Below are positions 44,798 to 56,700 of a DNA stretch of 64,000 bases, one piece after another. Source of the DNA: Rhizophagus irregularis (taxonomy: Eukaryota; Glomeromycota; Glomeromycetes; Glomerales; Glomeraceae); contig NC_089443.1 in NCBI RefSeq assembly GCF_026210795.1, positions 2,356,001 to 2,420,000 on the forward strand, written 5' to 3'. The notes beneath the pieces were generated by a model. It was not told the origin of the DNA and made no database searches. It was given only the letters and a program-made list of their open reading frames with translations. Numbering within the stretch: position 1 is the stretch's first letter; every line of letters begins with the position of its first letter. A program made the position numbers and the translations under genes.

Positions 44798-45039
44798 GAT
44801 ATGATTAGCAAAATTTTAAAAACAATATTTAAAATCCACTTTTTTTCCTTAACAGTTAATAATTTATCAATTAAATTTTATTAATTCACTTTACATATTA
44901 AAAATTATATATATAGATATTAAATTTAATATTTATCTATCTACTATCTACTATTCACCATTCATCACTATCCACCATCTATTATTCTTACTGACCCAAT
45001 AAAAGTCTAATCCATAAATTTTTTAAATAAAAAAATTGG

Positions 45040-46320
45040 GTTTGAAAGATCAAAACTTACCTACCATCCAATAAAGTTCAAAATTCAACAAAAATCTAAA
45101 GAAAACTAAAAAAAATAAAAAATGGTTAGTATACCGATTCTTTAACAAAAAAATAAAATTTCAAAAATACTTTATCTGGAATATCAGCATTTATGTTGGA
45201 GTATTTCCTATATAAAAAAATAAGAAAAAAATGGTTATTTATTAAAAAATGTTTTTAAAGAAATTTTGAAATATTTGTTTTGAAATTTACCTGAAATATT
45301 AACGTTCAAGTTGGAGCTGAATTCTTACAAAAAAAGATGTTTTTATTAAAAAAACATTTTTAAAAAAGTTTTGAAACATTTGTTTCAAAACTTACCTGGA
45401 ATATCAGTGTTCACATTAGAGCTGAATTCCTATATAAAAAAATTAAAAAAAACATTTTTTTTATTAAAAAACATTTTTAAAGAAATTTTGAAACATTTAT
45501 TTCAATTGGCATCCATGTTGAAGTTAAATTCCTATATAAAAAAAGAAAAAAAATTTTTTATTAAAAAAAACATTTTTAAAAAAGTTTTGAAACATTTGTT
45601 TCAAAACTTACCTGGAATATCAGTGTTCACATTAGAGCTGAATTCCTATATAAAAAAATTAAAAAAAAACATTTTTTTTATTAAAAAACATTTTTAAAGA
45701 AATTTTGAAACATTTATTTCAATTGACGTCCATGTTGAAGTTAAATTCCTATATAAAAAAAGAAAAAAAATTTTTTATTAAAAAAAACATTTTTAAAAAA
45801 GTTTTAAAACATTTATTTCAAAACTTATCTGAAATATTAGTGTTCATATTGGAGTTGATTTCTTATATAAAAAAGTAAAAAAAAAAGGTTTTTTAATGTT
45901 AAAAACGGTTTATTAAAAAAAAGTTTCAAAAATCTTTCAAAACTTACCTGAAATATCAGTATTTACACTAGAACTGATTTCTTAAATAAAAATAATAGAA
46001 AAAAACATTTTTTTATTAAAAACATTTTATTAAAAAAATTTTGAAACTTTAGTTTCAAAACTTTAGTTAGAAAAATGGTATCTATGCCAGAATTGATTTC
46101 CTAAATAAAAATAATAAAAAAAAACATTTTTTATTAAAAATATTTTATTAAAGAAGTTTTAAAACTTTAATTTCAAAACTTTATCTCGAATATGGTATTT
46201 ACACTGGAACTGAATTTCTATATAAAAAATAATAAAAAAATGTTTTTTATTAAAAATGTTTATTAAAGAAAGTTTCAAAAATTTTTTTAAAACTTTACCT
46301 AGAAAAAAGTATTCACGCTG
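45040..46320 (-). repeat. Intron-like unit array on the minus strand
   Basis: Minus-strand units: acceptor TTATATAG, a 34-nt exon-like GAATTCAGCTCTAATGTGAA...TTCCAG, donor GTAAGTTTTG within the stem GTTTTGAAACAAATGTTTCAAAAC. A 216-bp higher-order unit is repeated almost exactly at 45368-45583 and 45584-45799. Introns carry AAAAATGTTTTTTAATAAAA palindromes instead of the GTTAACTAAC form. The array resumes at 47190-47540 after an insertion. Confidence 0.6.
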
Positions 46321-47187
46321 TAATCATAGAAGTTTAGGGTAATTACGTAATATAAAGGAATAATATATCAAATGAAAGATAATTGGATAAATAATTAGCT
46401 GAAAAGATAAATATTTGGAAAATGGAATGATCTACATAATGTAATATTTATTGAATGATTAATAAAGATCAGATAAATTAATTAAAGAGTTGATCAATTA
46501 TAATATAATAACCAGTTTATTAAGCTTATCAATAAGAATAAATTCTGATATAATAACCAGTTTATCAAGTTTATTAATAGGAATAATTAGAAGGAATAAT
46601 TATTAGTCATAAAAGATAGATTCATTTGGAATATTTTCTTCATAATAGTTTGCAAGATTATTTTTTGAAAAGATTATTTCTTTATGATAGAATATTTCTT
46701 TATGATGTAATATTTGAAAGATTATTTTCTTTTAAAGAATATTTTTAGGATGCATTAATTTTAGGGTAATGACAAACGACTATAAAAAGAGGTGGAATTC
46801 GATAAGGATTTTGTAGTTCAAAATAACTCAAGATAACTTTAAATTAATAAAATATTTATTTTAATACATCTCTTAATTATTTTGACTCTTTTATACTATT
46901 TTCTTATGATAAAAAAGTACATTTTTATTTGATATACATGAAACGCCTGCATGTAAGGATGCAATTAGTTAGAAAGTATATTACTATAATTGATGTATAA
47001 TTTTATAAATATAAATTATAAGATGAATTAAATATATACTTTCATAATAAGAACTATTGAAGTTTAAAAGTTGAAATATGAATAAAACTTTGTAACAAGA
47101 GCTATCACAGTTTGGAAGTTAAGCACAAAATATAAATTTAAACCAAACACGAATATATTAATGTTTCGTTGAAAACAAAGATAATAG
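46321..47187. mobile_element. Insertion in the minus-strand array (possible solo LTR)
   Basis: Separates array units. Begins TGTAATCATAG and ends GTTGGTGATAA. Contains TATAAAAAGAGGTGG (46776) followed by GTAGTTCAAAATAACTC, like the block at 31491-31852. No ORF. Confidence 0.35.
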
Positions 47188-47189
47188 AG

Positions 47190-47540
47190 TGGATACCTTT
47201 GTTTATCGACAGATAGCAGACGTTGGTGATAATGCCAGAACTAATTTTCTATTAAAATAAATAAAATAAAATATTTTTTAATTAAAAAATATTTTTTTTT
47301 AAAATAGTTTTAAAAATCTTTTGAAACTTTACTTAAGGAAATAGTATTTATACTGAAACCATTTTCTGCAAAAAATATAAAAAAAAAATGTTTTTAGCTA
47401 AAAACATTTTTTTTTAAAGAAAGTTTCAAAACTCTTTCGAAACTTATTTTCTTTATAAAAAGTATTAAAAAAAAATGTTTTATACATAAAAAATATTTTT
47501 TTAAAGAAAGTTTTGAAACTTTTTTGATTTAATAAAAAAT
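47190..47540 (-). repeat. Continuation of the minus-strand intron-like array
   Basis: Units with CAGAACTAATTTTCTATT and GAAACTTTAC patterns as in 45970-46320, more diverged. Confidence 0.5.
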
Positions 47541-47941
47541 TACTGAATTTAATGTGTATATTTTTACAGATAAAAGAGAAAGAGAAAAAGAAACAAAAAA
47601 TTTAAAGTTTAAAAAAGTTTGTTTTAAAAAGACCTGTAAAATGTTAATTTGGATTATTTGATGATTTCAGTTATTTACCAACTGATTTGCTGAATTATTG
47701 CCAATTAGTTATTGATTTTTACTGTTTGGCAAATTTGGCAAAATTGTGTTGATTTATATAACCAATCAGTATAATTTTACTAAATGATCTTAAAGGAACA
47801 ATTTTTTGTATAACAATCAGTATAAGTTGATTTTTTACCAAAAGACTGAACAAGTTTTCATTTAACAATTAATATTAATTGATTTGTGATTGATTTTGCC
47901 AATTTTTGCCATTGGTCAAAAAATGTAATGAATCATATGAC

Positions 47942-48184
47942 TAAGGTTGCTTGCTAAAATCTAGGGGTTTAGGCAAGATGGCATTTCACCGAAAAGCGAA
48001 ATTCTGCCAAAACTATATTAAAGTTATATTAAAAACTGGCGAAACTTTGGAGAAAGGTGAAACTGCAAAAACTTATTATAAATGCTAAAACTACTAAAAC
48101 TCTGCTGAAACTATAATAAATCTATAGTAAAATTTTGACAAAACTAATCATAGGATTTTGAAGATGTTTAGACAAGCAACCTTA
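47942..48184. mobile_element. 243-bp hAT MITE, 8-bp perfect target duplication
   Basis: TAAGGTTGCTTGCTAAAA at the left and TTTAGACAAGCAACCTTA at the right. CATATGAC lies on both sides (47934-47941 and 48185-48192). The interior repeats GCGAAATTCTGCC and GCGAAAC motifs. Its ends match those of the autonomous hAT at 56760-62107 (TAAGGTTGCTTGCC), so it is a likely dependent of that family. Confidence 0.88.
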
Positions 48185-48192
48185 CATATGAC

Positions 48193-49006
48193 CAATCAGC
48201 AAAAATTATGCTAAAAGTTCTTATCAGTCAAAAGTTTTGATTTTGATCAATGCAAAAATGATCACACTTGTGCAGTTGTGCTACATGATTATATGACAGA
48301 TATCATCAAAAAATTACTTCAACAAAAAGTAGCATTAAAAATTTTTTCTTTCATAAATTCCCTATTAAACTTCCTATCAACTTCCCTATCAACTTTTCAA
48401 CCAGTTTTTATATCAAGTGTATTGAGAATTTTTGCAAGTATATTAGTAATTATTTTATATTAGATACAACTTGAAGCTGTTTTTTTATTTTATTTTTTTA
48501 TAATTTATAGAAAAATTTATTTAGAAAGCAAAAAAAATCTTTCAATAAATAAATAACTCTAAATATTAATAATAATGTTTTAGCAAATTTAAATTATGTA
48601 TTGATTAGTTGTTTAATTAAAATCTATTTGATATTTATTATTAATTATTTTAGTTAATTTTTTTTCATTAAATTATTAAATATTCTTAATTTTGTAAAGT
48701 TTTTTTTTCTTTTTTTTTTTAATAAACTAACTTTATAATATTTTTTTCCATTTTTTTCTAGAAACTTCTTATACTAGTTTCAGATTAAAGAGGTAAATAT
48801 TTTGGAAGAGGTCTTAAAAGTTTTTTTATATATATTTTGACATTGACTTTTTTCTTATGTAGGAACAGGTTTTAATTGATTTTAATTAGTACTATATCAC
48901 ATAACTGATAATTGGAAAATTCTGTAAATCAGCAAATATGAATATTGCAATAAATATAATAAATACAATTTATACAAATTTTGAAATAAAATCATTAACC
49001 TATTAG
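48193..49006. other. AT-rich non-coding stretch
   Basis: No gene. A possible exon-like fragment, AAACTTCTTATACTAGTTTC with donor GTAAAT (48761-48797) and an acceptor-like TTATGTAG (48861), echoes the nearby arrays. Confidence 0.35.
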
Positions 49007-49635
49007 TAGAGCTTGTACTTAAATTAAGATGAGTTAATTTAAGTAAAATGAGTCAAGAATTTTTTTGATTCAAAAAATACTTGAGTCTAGGATTTGAATT
49101 AGGACTTGAGTTAACGTGAGTTAATTTGAATCAAAGTTAAAGTGCAGGTCAAAAAACTTATCCATAATTTTACCTAAACTGTTATAGTCATAATGCTGGC
49201 AAAAATTACAAATACGTGATTCCAGTTGACTCAAGTTAAGAATAGAGTGAAATTACGTAATCATTAATTAGTAGATCCATATCAAAAAATTTTTTTTTTT
49301 ATTGTGATTTTTATACAAGTCTACCTTTTCTAAAAAATGTCAAAGCAACTTGAAAACTGTAGTTAACAGCTTCTGAGAACTCCAACTTTCAACTTGTGGT
49401 AAAAAAAAGTTATATTATTTAGTAAAGTTTTCGTTAAAATAGCAAAAAAATGACTTTACTTTTTTTTCATGAATGCAATTTTTTCTTATGAACAAAACCA
49501 TACTAAGAAAAACTGCAAAACATTACATAAATAACTTAAAAAAAATAGTTTACTTATATATCATTATATATAAGTAAAAGATTTTCATATATTAATAAAA
49601 TAATGATTTTATTATATTAGATAATGTCTTTTAAA

Positions 49636-50718
49636 GAGGGATCGACTACATTTCTCACCTGCCAATCACTTGGCCATTTTTTCAGCGGAAGTTGTTGAAG
49701 GAAAAACTTTGGTTTTTCTCACTCAAGTGGTTGTAAAGTACTTTTATTATTTGATTTAAACTTCTCAGTTATTCTTTCAAGGCTCAAACGGGCCTTTAAC
49801 TCAAAGTTTTGGTGGAGTTACAAAACTATGGAGTGGTTCTCACCAAAAGTAATTTTACTTCTATGAAGCTTTTCTTCTACCGGATTCCTGAAAGTTGTAA
49901 TAGTTACACATTGGGCGGCTGGGCTTTGAACTCTGCACTAGTGTGAAGTTTCCCCGTTGGTTTCTTTACTTTTGGAAGTGTTGAGAAAGTTTTTCCTATG
50001 GAGTATTAATTGCCACTTGGAAAGTGGGCTTCTTCTTGTTATTAGTTGTTGTTTAAGGGGTTTGAAGTGGTAGACGGAGGCTTGATGTTTATTACCCTTT
50101 TTACTCAGTTTTTCCCTTAGGGGTTTTCTGAGATTATGACTTTTCTTTTTGTTTTTTAGTTTTTTCATTTTCCTGGAATTTCAGTGTTTTTACTCTTAGT
50201 TTTCTTTTAGGGGAACTGAAAAACTGGAATGTTGATCATCTGGGATGGAGGTTTGGTGTTACTTAACTTTTTTGGATTTATGTAGATCGGTCTATTTAAG
50301 AGGGCTAATGGGATTGGTGGATTTTAATTTTTAATTTTTACTAATCAAGTTGATCAGCAGTTGATCTATCAAAAGTACTAATATTAGATTGCTTACAATG
50401 TCATTGGCTGGATCTGATGTATCCACTTGGATTTAGTAAAATACTGTAGCATTGGGAAGTGCATCTCTTACCGCTGTGAACTTTCATTCCATTTCATGCT
50501 TTTTCTATATGAGGACTTCGTAGGGATTATGAAGGAGTTTAGCTTTTGTTTTTGTTTGTTTTTAATATTAATACAATGGTAATATGGATTCCTGGAGATA
50601 TTTGATGGTTGCATCCTCATGGGTGGGTATCATAGCTAGTTTAGAAAATAGTTTTCATTGTCGTTAACTAATTTTAATGTAAGCATATATAAACCATCAA
50701 ATTAAAATAAAAAAAAAA
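49636..50718 (+). mobile_element. 1.08 kb retroposon with A-tail and 16-bp target duplication
   Basis: GATAATGTCTTTTAAA occurs at 49620-49635 and 50719-50734. The insert ends ATTAAAATAAAAAAAAAA, an A-rich tail. Relatively G-rich, starts GAGGGATCGACTACATTTCT, with no ORF and no clear tRNA-like box. Either a long SINE or a retrocopy of a non-coding RNA, mobilised by a LINE. The duplicated target includes the likely start codon of the transposase-helicase gene. Confidence 0.82.
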
Positions 50719-50722
50719 GATA

Positions 50723-53700
50723 ATGTCTTTTAAATGGTACACAGCACTTGTTACTTTACAGAAACTTACCATTTTTAATCAATATAGAATCGATATCGTT
50801 AAGTTTATCTTAACGGTATCATTTTGATATCATTTTGATATCATTTCAATATCGATTTAATATCGATACGATATCGAAATGATAATTAAAATGATATCGA
50901 AATGATATCTTTAAATTAAACTTAAAGATGTTGTTTCGATATTATTTCTATTATCATTTCGATATCATTTCGATATCGATTTAATATCGAAATGATATCG
51001 AAATGATAATACTTTATTTCGATATCGTATCGATATTAAATCGATATTGAAATGATATCAAAATGATATCAAAATGATATCACTTGAAAACTTAAAGTTT
51101 CTGTAAAGTATACAAGATTCTAACAATCAAAAAGCTTTTAAACGAACAAATAGCAGTTGGATAGTAGTTGATTATTCTTGTGGCCTTTGTGTTTTAGATT
51201 TACATAATAAATTAAAAGCATTTGATTTTACATCTGAAGTAACAAAAAATATCTCTATTGCTGAAGAAAAAAATTATAATGCTGGTTACCTATTTCTTCG
51301 CAATCAAGAGGAAGTGGATCATTCATTAATACCATTATTACCTGGATATATTGTTTTTACGTCTGCAGGTAAAAAAGAAAGTTTAATTTTTCTTTTATGT
51401 AAATTGCCATTAACAATATTATGTTTAATGCTTACAGGTAAAAAACGATTCAAGTTGTCAATTTTAGAAAGTAATAATCAATTACTTTTTTATTGGAAGG
51501 AATTTGGTTCTGATACGTCATATGTTAATAGAAAGGCACAAGGCTTTGAACAAGTTGCATTTTATTATATGTTAAAGAAATATGGATTTGTTACTACTAA
51601 TTCTATTCAATATGTTCTTGGTCTTAATATTCCAGAGATAATTAATGAGTTAAAACAACTTGTTTATGAAAAATTTGTGATTATTTCTCAAGTACAAGAA
51701 CCGGAAAATTCAAAGTTAATTAAGGCCAAAAAAAAGGAAGAAACATTACGCCGTAGTTTAAAAAGATATCAGGAAAAAATTGATGAAATAATTTATGAAA
51801 ATAACAAAAATAGGAAAAATATTATACTTTATGGAATTCAAATTGAATCTGACAGAAAAAGGTTATCCCCAAAAAAAGCACAAGTTTTAATGTTAAATAA
51901 TATGGAGAATAAAAAAACAATTTATTCTCAAAACAGAACTATTAAAACACTAAAAGAAAAAGTTTCTTTAAAAAAATAAAACAGATACTAGTGTATTTAC
52001 AAATAATAAAAAGGAAATTCAGAAACTGGTAGAAAATGAAATTAATGAAAAAAAACTTGGATCAACTATTTTTATGAGTATTTCACATTATCTTTCCATT
52101 CTTCTTTCGTTACCTTGTTCTGATTGTCATGATATTATAGTATCTAATCGAACATTTTATACTACAGTAGTAGGGTTCAATTTAACATGTATTATTAAAT
52201 GTCTTCTTTGCAAAACATCAATGCAATATTCAAATGAAGATTCAGACATAAAATATTCTCATTTAATTGCAGGAGCAACACTTACTGGTAGGATGAATAG
52301 AAATTCCTTTCAAACTGCATTAGCGACAATTGAAGTAACAAACCAATGTAGTAAACGATCTTACCATAATTATCAGAATCACATGTATAAACCCATTATT
52401 GAAAGCGCAAAACAAAGTAGTAAAACTATTTTACTTGAAATTCTTGATCATTTGAAAGAAATTTATTTACTAAAACAAGAAAAAGTATTGCCTATAGGTT
52501 TTGATTGCTCATGGTCATATTCTCGCAATGCACATCAAGCTAGTGTATTTAGGAAATATTCCTGATATGTAGAACTAGCGACATGATTCATAAGTCAAAC
52601 AAACTAACTAAATCCAAATCTACTTTTAGGTTATAATTATCAGCCTGTAATTGCATTCCACACAATAGAAAATTCTCGTTCAGTAAAATATGATGATTCT
52701 TCAAAAATTGTGCATAAAGAAAATTTTAATGGAACTTCTAGGCAAATGGAGCATGCGATCTTATTTGCATTATTAAATGACATAATGCCAATTTTAAAGG
52801 AAACTGATTTTACTCTACATATATGTGTAGATGGTAATCTTGAGACTAACAAAACCCTGGCATGTATTCTTGCAGTAAGCCGTATATTTGCTGATCTAAA
52901 GCATGTTAGCAAAAATATTCAAAAAAATCTAAGTAAGCAACAATTCTCTTACATAATTTTAACTTACTTTCGTTACTAATATTTTATAAAATATTGATAG
53001 TGAAAAAACAACATTCACGATGGCATTCCTTTGAATAACACATAATGAGGTACTTCAACTCCTGTATGTTTAGTGCTGGTCTCCAAAAAAAAAAACAATT
53101 AAGATGATGCACCAACTGAAGAGGAAACAAGATATGTACAAGTAGAAGGTTTAATTAGGCATTTACTTGATGATCATAGTATATATTGGAGTGATGTTTG
53201 CTAGTTGAAAGATAATCCAGAATTACAGTTACAAGGCCCAACTCTAAAAAATTATACTCAAGCTGAAATAGATAATTTTAGAAATGTTATTACAACAATT
53301 TTTCGCATACCAGTTGGCCAAGGTATTGTAACTACATTTCGTACCTCTCATAATGAAACATTTAACAAAAAAATTCTGAAATATTTGAATAAGCGAATTG
53401 ATTATTGGGCTTCATACAGTGCTCAGCATGTATTAGCTGTGATTGATCAAAATGATGGATTAGATGCAATGATATCAAAAGTCCGTGTAGTAGCTACTGG
53501 AGTGGATTTTTCATATTCTGATATATGCAATATATTAAAATTTGTTCAGGAAAGATCTCGACAGGTTATTAAAAATCGTAGTGCAATTCAACAAAAAAAT
53601 GAAGCGAGAAAAGAACAGTATGTAAGTGAAAGAAAAGAACTTGCTGGCTTTGATTTTGATAAAGTAATTGTTTATTTAATTTGTAAGATTTGTTAGATTT

Positions 53701-54060
53701 GTTAATAAATAAATAATTTTATTATAGGAATTGGTATCTTATAAAAGTAAAGTATCTGAACAAATACATGAAAATATCTTTTGGCCATCGTTTGGTGAAC
53801 TTTTGACAGATTTTGATGTAATTGTAAAGTGCGTTGCATGTCACGCCTTTGCAAAAAAAAGTTCACGTGGTTTGTGTAGTATTTGCTTATTTTATATAGA
53901 TGCAGGCTTGTAAGAGCAAATTGCTAATAATAAATATATACCTAAAGGATAACAACCAGAAGAACCCAAAAAAGAAACACTTATCTTACTTGCTGCAACA
54001 AAAATTTTTGGTTTTGAGAAGTTTCGAAGTGGACAATTAGAAGCAATTAATGCTATTTGA
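50723..54060 (+). pseudogene. Mutator-like (PF20700-type) DDE transposase
   Basis: A likely ATG at 50723 opens SFKWYTALV. After a MITE, coding resumes as TNSSWIVVDYSCGLCVLDLH. An intron (about 51369-51438) follows, then KRFKLSILESNNQLLFYWKE, a charged coiled-coil-like stretch (51720-51975), and PCSDCHDIIVSNRTFYTTVV with a Cys pair. The catalytic region has IGFDCSWSYSRNAHQAS (first Asp, about 52500), SRQMEHAILFALLND and ICVDGNLETNKTLACI (second Asp, about 52825). Later FRTSHNETFNKKILKYLNKR (about 53340) likely holds the Glu. A Cys-rich CVACHAFAKKSSRGLCSIC (about 53830) closes it. Several introns, stops and frameshifts. About 900 residues if repaired. Confidence 0.72.
50754..51108. mobile_element. 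355-bp GATATC-rich palindromic MITE, TA target
   Basis: Termini CTTTACAGAAACTT and AAGTTTCTGTAAAG, flanked by TA. Almost the whole interior consists of ATCGATATCGAAATGATATC permutations, so the element is one long palindrome. Non-coding, Tc1/mariner-like by its TA target. Inserted near the 5' end of the transposase gene. Confidence 0.83.
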
Positions 54061-54129
54061 ATGGTAATAATACATTTGTATCTATGAAAACTGGTGGCGG
54101 AAAAACTTTGTGCTATGTTTTATCATATA

Positions 54130-54298
54130 CATGCCACCCAAATTATTTTGGACTGCCGTAATTATAAGTAAAATCCCAAATTCAATTATAGCATCCCAAA
54201 TTATTTTGGTACTTTACATAGTAAATTATATATAAACTGAATGAATTATGGCATTCCAAATTATAATTATGGCATTCCAAAATAATTTGGGCAGCATG
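54130..54298. mobile_element. 169-bp MITE inside the helicase
   Basis: CATGCCACCCAAATTATTTT at the left and, in complement, CATGCTGCCCAAATTATTTT at the right, flanked by TA. Interior repeats of GCATTCCAAATTATAATTAT type. Lies between helicase motifs I and Ia. Confidence 0.78.
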
Positions 54299-55546
54299 TA
54301 TACTTTATCAGCTGTTTGTTCTGAAGGTCTTACTATTGTCTTTAGTCCTCTTAAAGTACTTATAGAGGATCAAAAGGTTACTATAGTTATCTTTATTTTA
54401 ATGCAATATCTTTTGTACTTATTTTTTTTTTCTTAATAGCAAGAACTTGTAAAAGCTGGTATTTCCTGTGCAGTATTATATGCAAATTTAACACAAGGAA
54501 CACGTATTCAAGAAAAAATCTTTGAGGAAATAGCATCTGGATTGATAAAAGTGCTATTTGTTACGCCTGAAAAATTGGTATTCAATGAAGGGTTTTGCAG
54601 GTTTATTACACAGCTTTACGAAAAAAAAAAAATTCGCTTTGTAATTGACGAAGCACACTGCATTATAGCATTTCAGGATTTTAGGTATAAAATAATATTT
54701 ATTATTCTTTAGTATTATAAATAACTATTTTTACCTTTTAAAAAAACTTGGACGCAACTTGGAATGTTGAAACAATGATGGAAATCTGTACCAATTATGC
54801 TACTTACAGCAATATGTACTTGATCAAAAGTAGATGAAATTCTTGCAAATTTGACTATTGAAAAAAACAAATTTACTTTAATTCGTAATTCAACAAGTCA
54901 TCGATCAGAAATAATTTTTAATGTACAAGAGCGAAAAGAAATTTATGATCAATATATTACCAACATTATAGACATAATAAACAGAAATTTGCATGGCTGA
55001 TGAACTATTATATATTGTGCAACACGTTTCAATTGTGAACGCTTATATAATAAATTACAGAAAAGTTTGACTGGTATTTCAATAAATTATTTTCATGGTG
55101 GTTTACATGATAATGAAAGAGAAACAGTAATGAATAACTGGAAATTTAATCACACACAAATAATAGTTGCGACATCCGCATTTAGAATGGGAATTAATTT
55201 AAATAATATACTTGTAGTTATTTATGCAGAAGTACCAATAAGTATAAGTAAATAGAGATTGTTAACTTTACCTTATTTTTATTAATTATAATTCTAATTT
55301 ATATATATATCTTATAGCAAATCTTATTCAAGAAGCTGAACGTGCAGGGCGTGATGGAAATACTGCAACACATGTGATATTTTTTAGCAAAAAAGACATA
55401 CACACAAATTATTCAATAATAGCAGAATATCGAGAAACGTAATAATTCTCTATACCTTTTCATCCTTTTTGCTTTATTATCTGCTAAATTCTTTTTTTTT
55501 GGTAGAGAATCTATTATAGATATTTCAACAAACACACGTCAAATGA

Positions 55547-55730
55547 CCAAAAACAGGCAAAAAAAATGGCTAGAATTGCATAAACTATTCGCAAATTTAT
55601 ATAAACTATTTACAAATAGTATAGGTTGATTTGCAAATAGCCAAAAACAGCCAAAAATAGCCAAAAATAGCCAAAAATAGCCACTGCTTTTCGTGCCATT
55701 TTTTTTGCCGATTTTTAGCATTTCGATCTG
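55547..55730. mobile_element. About 180-bp palindromic insertion inside the helicase
   Basis: CCAAAAACAGGCAAAAAAAATGGC is inverted as CTAAAAATCGGCAAAAAAAATGGC. The interior is AGCCAAAAATAGCC tandems. Flanks TCAAATGA and TGAAATGA may be an 8-bp duplication, but the right border is uncertain. Confidence 0.6.
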
Positions 55731-56506
55731 TGAAATGAACAGAATCTAACTAATAAACTTAAACGGGCTGCAAATAAAATTTTTGAAGTCTTCTACTACT
55801 GCATTTCACAGTATGAATGCCGTCAACAGCTAATTTGGCAGTATTAAGCATGGCCAGACGAAAATAAACTATCTGTATGTAATAAATGTGATAATTGTAT
55901 TAAGAGAATTGCCAATAAACCAAAATTACTTGATGGCAAGAAAGAAATAATGAAATTATTGGAAGTGGTAGAGTTTCTTTTGTAAGAAGAACAAGTTAGT
56001 CAAGATGATGTGATTGACGTTTTTAGAGGTGGAAAAACAGCAAGAGTAAAACAGAAAAAATGGGATACATTACCTATCTACCCAACCAAAAAAAGGAAGG
56101 TGTTAAAAACTAAAAAATTAGTTCAATTTGCATTAGCAGATTTAGTTGTACGTAGTTTAGTTCCAGAAAAAATAATTTTGTGAAAACTATTTGAAGGTGG
56201 TACAAGTTATCTAGTAGTATTGTAATAGCTGGTGTCATACAAGAAGCACAAGCAAATGCTAATATGCAAACCTGGAATTATTTTGTCAAATAAATTTATA
56301 TAATGTATAATTTCTTAATGTTTCTAATTTTAATTTCTGGCAAAATTACAGCTATTACACAAAGATCAGTTATTACTATTACACCAAAAAAAATTTACAC
56401 ATGAAATAATATACGTGTTTACTTTACCCTTAAAAAATTTTTAACTCAAATTCAATTTGAGTCAACTTGAGTTATATAAGTGTTGAATTTAAGCTCTACC
56501 TATCAG

Positions 56507-56700
56507 TATATAATATATAATTATAATGATCATACCAATATCATATAAGTATTATTAGGTATATGAATACTGATATGAGTATAATATCTATACAATATTT
56601 TTATGATATTTTATAAACTGATATGTAACTTATATGTAACTTATATGTAACTATCTGCTTTATTTATAAGTATCATATCAGAATTACTAATTTGAAAATA
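56507..56700. other. Short AT-rich spacer
   Basis: Contains ATATGTAACTT triplicated (about 56622-56650). No gene. Confidence 0.5.

Larger units (their letters stand above)
53951..56292 (+). pseudogene. RecQ-family DNA helicase joined downstream of the transposase
   Basis: Helicase motifs in order: FGFEKFRSGQLEAI (motif 0, about 54010), SMKTGGGKTLCYVLS (Walker A, about 54082), TIVFSPLKVLIEDQ (Ia), VLFVTPEKLV, FVIDEAHCI (DEAH box, about 54640), IIYCATRFNCERLY (IV), FHGGLHDNERETVMNNW, IIVATSAFRMGIN (V), IQEAERAGRDGNT (VI, about 55330). Then the RecQ zinc-binding domain: YECRQQLIWQY and VCNKCDNCIKR (about 55815-55905). It follows the transposase by less than 100 bases in the same direction with no promoter-like gap, suggesting one transcript or fusion protein. 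Stops (for example 54058 and 55001), a 169-bp MITE and a 180-bp insertion disable it. Confidence 0.82.
49007..56498 (+). mobile_element. 7.5 kb element: Mutator-like transposase plus RecQ helicase, 8-bp target duplication
   Basis: Left terminus TAGAGCTTGTACTTAAATTA; complement of the right terminus TAGAGCTTAAATTCAACACT. Flanks CCTATTAG (48999-49006) and CCTATCAG (56499-56506) are an 8-bp duplication with one transition. Both arms carry repeated GAGTCAA/TTGACTC and ACTTGAGT motifs. Between them, all on +, lie a DDE transposase of the Mutator-like Pfam type and a RecQ-family helicase. Nested inside are a retroposon (49636-50718), a GATATC MITE (50754-51108), a 169-bp MITE (54130-54298) and a 180-bp insertion (55547-55730). 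Confidence 0.78.

Noticed and set aside
45371-45697. 108-codon frame with internal repeat
   Set aside because: Translation of the tandem 216-bp intron-like unit; better explained by the minus-strand array.
50938-51108. Origin or centromere-like palindrome
   Set aside because: TA flanks and matching CTTTACAGAAACTT ends make a MITE the simpler explanation.
53951-56292. Host RecQ/BLM helicase gene
   Set aside because: Lies between transposon termini, follows the transposase directly, carries stops and two MITEs; a host repair gene would be expected to be intact.
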